The position numbers and the translations under genes are program-made. Below, piece after piece: positions 57,337 through 60,140 of a stretch of 60,140 nucleotides of DNA. The stretch is from Clostridia bacterium. GTDB lineage: Bacteria > Bacillota > Clostridia > Christensenellales > Aristaeellaceae. Location: NCBI GenBank assembly GCA_900769075.1, contig CAAGFE010000093.1, positions 1-60,140 on the forward strand. Direction: 5' to 3'. The notes under the pieces are model-generated. The model had not been told where the DNA came from. It saw only the letters and a program-made list of their open reading frames with translations, and made no database searches. Position 1 is the first letter of the stretch. Every line of letters starts with the position of its first letter.

Positions 57337-58389
57337 ATGGCAATGGACGAGCGGAAATTCCGCATCCTGCAAGCCATCATTGACGACTATATCCTCACCG
57401 CCGTGCCGGTGGGCTCCCGCACGATCTCCAAGAAGTACGACATGGGGCTTTCCTCCGCGACCATCCGCAACGAGATGAGCGACCTGGAGGAGCTGGGCTA
57501 CCTCGATCAGCCCCATGTGTCCGCCGGGCGCATCCCCTCCGCAAAGGCGTATCGCCTCTATGTGGATCAGCTGCTGAAGACGGGCCGCCTCCGCACGGAC
57601 AGCGATATGGCGATCAAGACCCACTTCCTGGGCCGGATGCGTCAGATGGAGGACGTGATGGATCACGCCGCCCAGGTGCTGTCCAGCCTGACCAACTACA
57701 CCGCCGTTGTGCTGCCGCCCACGGGCGAACAGCCCAAGATCCGCAACATTCAGCTGGTGTCGGTGGCCGACAACGCGGCCCTGGCCGTGATCGTCACCGA
57801 CGCGGGGCTGGTGCGGGACGCGGTGATCCGCGTGAGCGAGGAGCTGGATCAGGAAGCGCTGCATTCCGTCAGCCGGATGCTCACGGATGAGCTGGCAGGC
57901 AAGACCCTTTCCGAAGCGGTGGAGCGCATGCCGGAGATCATCCGCGGGATGCAGACCCAGGCGGAGCTGCTGCAGGGACTCGGCGATGTGCTGAACACCC
58001 AGCAGCAGGCCAGCCATCCCCATGTGGCCATCGGCGGCACGTCCAACATGCTCAGCTACCCCGAGTATTCGGACATGGAGAAGGCCCGCTCCTTCCTGAG
58101 CCTGATGGAAACCCGGGATCGCCTGGCGGACATCATCAGCCAGAAGGGCGAAATGTCCTTCACCGTGCGCATCGGCCCGGAAACCGGCGTGCCGGAGATG
58201 GCCGATTGCTCCATCGTGACCGCCACCTACACCACCGGCAGTGGCCGCCAGGGAACCATCGGCATCATCGGCCCGACTCGCATGCAGTACTCCCGCGTGC
58301 TGTCCATCATGAACACCATGGGACAGCAGCTGTCGGAGCTCTTCGGCAGCGGCGAGGACGACCCGCCCAGGATGGAGCCCCCCAAATAG
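57337..58389 (+). CDS. hrcA: Heat-inducible transcription repressor HrcA
   Basis: A 350-residue repressor: N-terminal winged helix (RKFRILQAIIDDYILTAVPV, GLSSATIRNEMSDLEELGYL) with the HrcA motif VSAGRIPSAKAYRLYV, then a GAF-like dimer domain and the C-terminal RLADIISQ / GIIGPTRMQYSRVLSIM stretch. It represses its own operon through the CIRCE site 75 bp upstream. GGAGAGG precedes ATG 57337; a second ATG lies two codons on. Confidence 0.97.
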   Translation: MAMDERKFRILQAIIDDYILTAVPVGSRTISKKYDMGLSSATIRNEMSDLEELGYLDQPHVSAGRIPSAKAYRLYVDQLLKTGRLRTDSDMAIKTHFLGRMRQMEDVMDHAAQVLSSLTNYTAVVLPPTGEQPKIRNIQLVSVADNAALAVIVTDAGLVRDAVIRVSEELDQEALHSVSRMLTDELAGKTLSEAVERMPEIIRGMQTQAELLQGLGDVLNTQQQASHPHVAIGGTSNMLSYPEYSDMEKARSFLSLMETRDRLADIISQKGEMSFTVRIGPETGVPEMADCSIVTATYTTGSGRQGTIGIIGPTRMQYSRVLSIMNTMGQQLSELFGSGEDDPPRMEPPK

Positions 58390-58408
58390 GAAAAAGGATC
58401 AATCAATC

Positions 58409-58984
58409 ATGAGAAGGACGGAAAAGAAACGCCGTATGAATGAGCAGGAATTGAACCAGCAGGAGCCGGAAACGCTTGACCAGCCTGCTGTGGAGACCCC
58501 CGTGGAGGAAAGCCCCGCCGAGGCGGAAGTGATCGATGTGGCGGCCCTGACCGCCGCAGCCGCCAAGGCGGATGAGTACCTCGCGCTGGCACAGCGCACC
58601 CAGGCGGATTTCGATAATTTCCGCCGCCGCAATGAATCTGTCCGGTCCGATGCCTATGCCGACGGGCAGCGCGCCGTGGCCCTGGCCATGCTGGCTGTGC
58701 TGGATAACCTCGAGCGCGCACTGATGGCGCCCGCCGCAGAAGGTGATCCCCTCCGCACCGGCGTGGAAATGACCCTGAAGCAGATGCTGGCCGCCTACGA
58801 AAAGCTGGGCGTGACCGTCATCAACCGGGTGGGCGAGAAGTTCGACCCCAACCAGGAGGACGCTGTGATGCAGGGTTCCTCCGAGGAGGGTGATCCCGGC
58901 ACCGTCTGTGCCGTGTTCCAGAAAGGCTACAAGATGGGCGACCATCTTCTGCGCCCCGCGATGGTCAAGGTTGTCGCGGAGTAA
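58409..58984 (+). CDS. grpE: Nucleotide exchange factor GrpE
   Basis: A 191-residue DnaK co-chaperone: acidic, probably disordered N-terminus (to about 45), long helix (AKADEYLALAQRTQADFDNF) and the C-terminal beta domain (FDPNQEDAVM, KGYKMGDHLLRPAMVKV). AAAGGA lies about 12 nt upstream of the first ATG; an internal ATG at codon 10 is the alternative. Confidence 0.95.
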   Translation: MRRTEKKRRMNEQELNQQEPETLDQPAVETPVEESPAEAEVIDVAALTAAAAKADEYLALAQRTQADFDNFRRRNESVRSDAYADGQRAVALAMLAVLDNLERALMAPAAEGDPLRTGVEMTLKQMLAAYEKLGVTVINRVGEKFDPNQEDAVMQGSSEEGDPGTVCAVFQKGYKMGDHLLRPAMVKVVAE

Positions 58985-59027
58985 CATATAGACATATCCC
59001 CAATCAGATATAAAGGAGTAATGAACT

Positions 59028-60140
<1,113 letters not shown>

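Overview
The window reads as chromosome of an anaerobic, high-GC member of the Bacillota, most likely class Clostridia. The evidence is a perfect CIRCE-HrcA-GrpE-DnaK heat-shock operon, a DnaD plus DnaC-type primosome pair, class III (oxygen-sensitive) ribonucleotide reductase, the bifurcating transhydrogenase NfnAB, a GerMN protein, an RqcH/NFACT protein, strong Shine-Dalgarno sites and many sigma-A type promoters. No tRNA, rRNA, CRISPR array, phage gene or transposase was recognised. Most of the window is dense housekeeping and transport DNA in tightly overlapped operons; the unusual material lies in a few hairpin-rich gaps and in two transporter genes. LAYOUT: 0.1-2.6 kb GH94 cellobiose phosphorylase (minus); 2.8-4.8 kb nicotinamidase and nicotinate phosphoribosyltransferase; 4.9-5.5 kb secreted leucine-rich-repeat protein; 5.8-8.8 kb three-gene envelope operon (phosphodiester glycosidase, degenerate Lgt-like membrane protein, secreted seven-blade RCC1 protein); 9.2 kb frameshifted secreted protein; 9.9-11.5 kb aromatic-acid-exporter-like membrane protein and chloramphenicol acetyltransferase-like protein; 11.4-13.7 kb nrdD; 14.2-23.7 kb ten-gene Mrp/Mbh-like cation antiporter operon with four antiporter-type subunits; 24.0-30.3 kb pstSCAB-phoU-phoB-phoR; 30.4-31.3 kb NlpC/P60-like protein; 31.5-33.7 kb nfnAB; 33.9-36.7 kb dnaD, dnaC-like and ArsC-like genes; 36.7-37.4 kb repeat island; 37.5-40.7 kb rqcH and GerMN gene; 40.8-45.3 kb MoxR-DUF58-transglutaminase operon; 45.6-47.4 kb L,D-transpeptidase; 47.5-50.6 kb methionine transporter operon; 50.7-54.3 kb uvrB, a phosphoesterase and an inositol-phosphatase-like gene; 54.3-56.1 kb uracil-DNA glycosylase, an acidic membrane protein and trmL; 56.2-57.1 kb YARHG/SH3 protein; 57.2 kb to the end hrcA-grpE-dnaK (dnaK cut by the window edge). 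MOST NOTABLE: (1) Both substrate-binding proteins in the window, PstS and MetQ, are circularly permuted: each starts, straight after its signal peptide, with the half that is C-terminal in the normal family and ends with the normal N-terminal half, and both are cut near the same inter-lobe crossover. (2) The metQNI operon has a 32-codon leader ORF with 10 Met and 5 Cys codons, followed by a terminator and a nested antiterminator whose strands begin in the leader's last codons, which is the architecture of ribosome-mediated transcription attenuation by methionine or cysteine supply. (3) Several intergenic gaps carry stem-loop elements next to duplicated transcription terminators, and a three-copy repeat holds an empty and two filled sites for a 43-44 bp hairpin insertion. 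HOW THE GENES WORK TOGETHER: the pst operon couples high-affinity phosphate import to its own PhoU/PhoB/PhoR control; the met operon couples transport to charged-tRNA supply; NfnAB and the Mrp-like complex point to ferredoxin/NADPH balancing and Na+/H+ gradients in a fermentative anaerobe.
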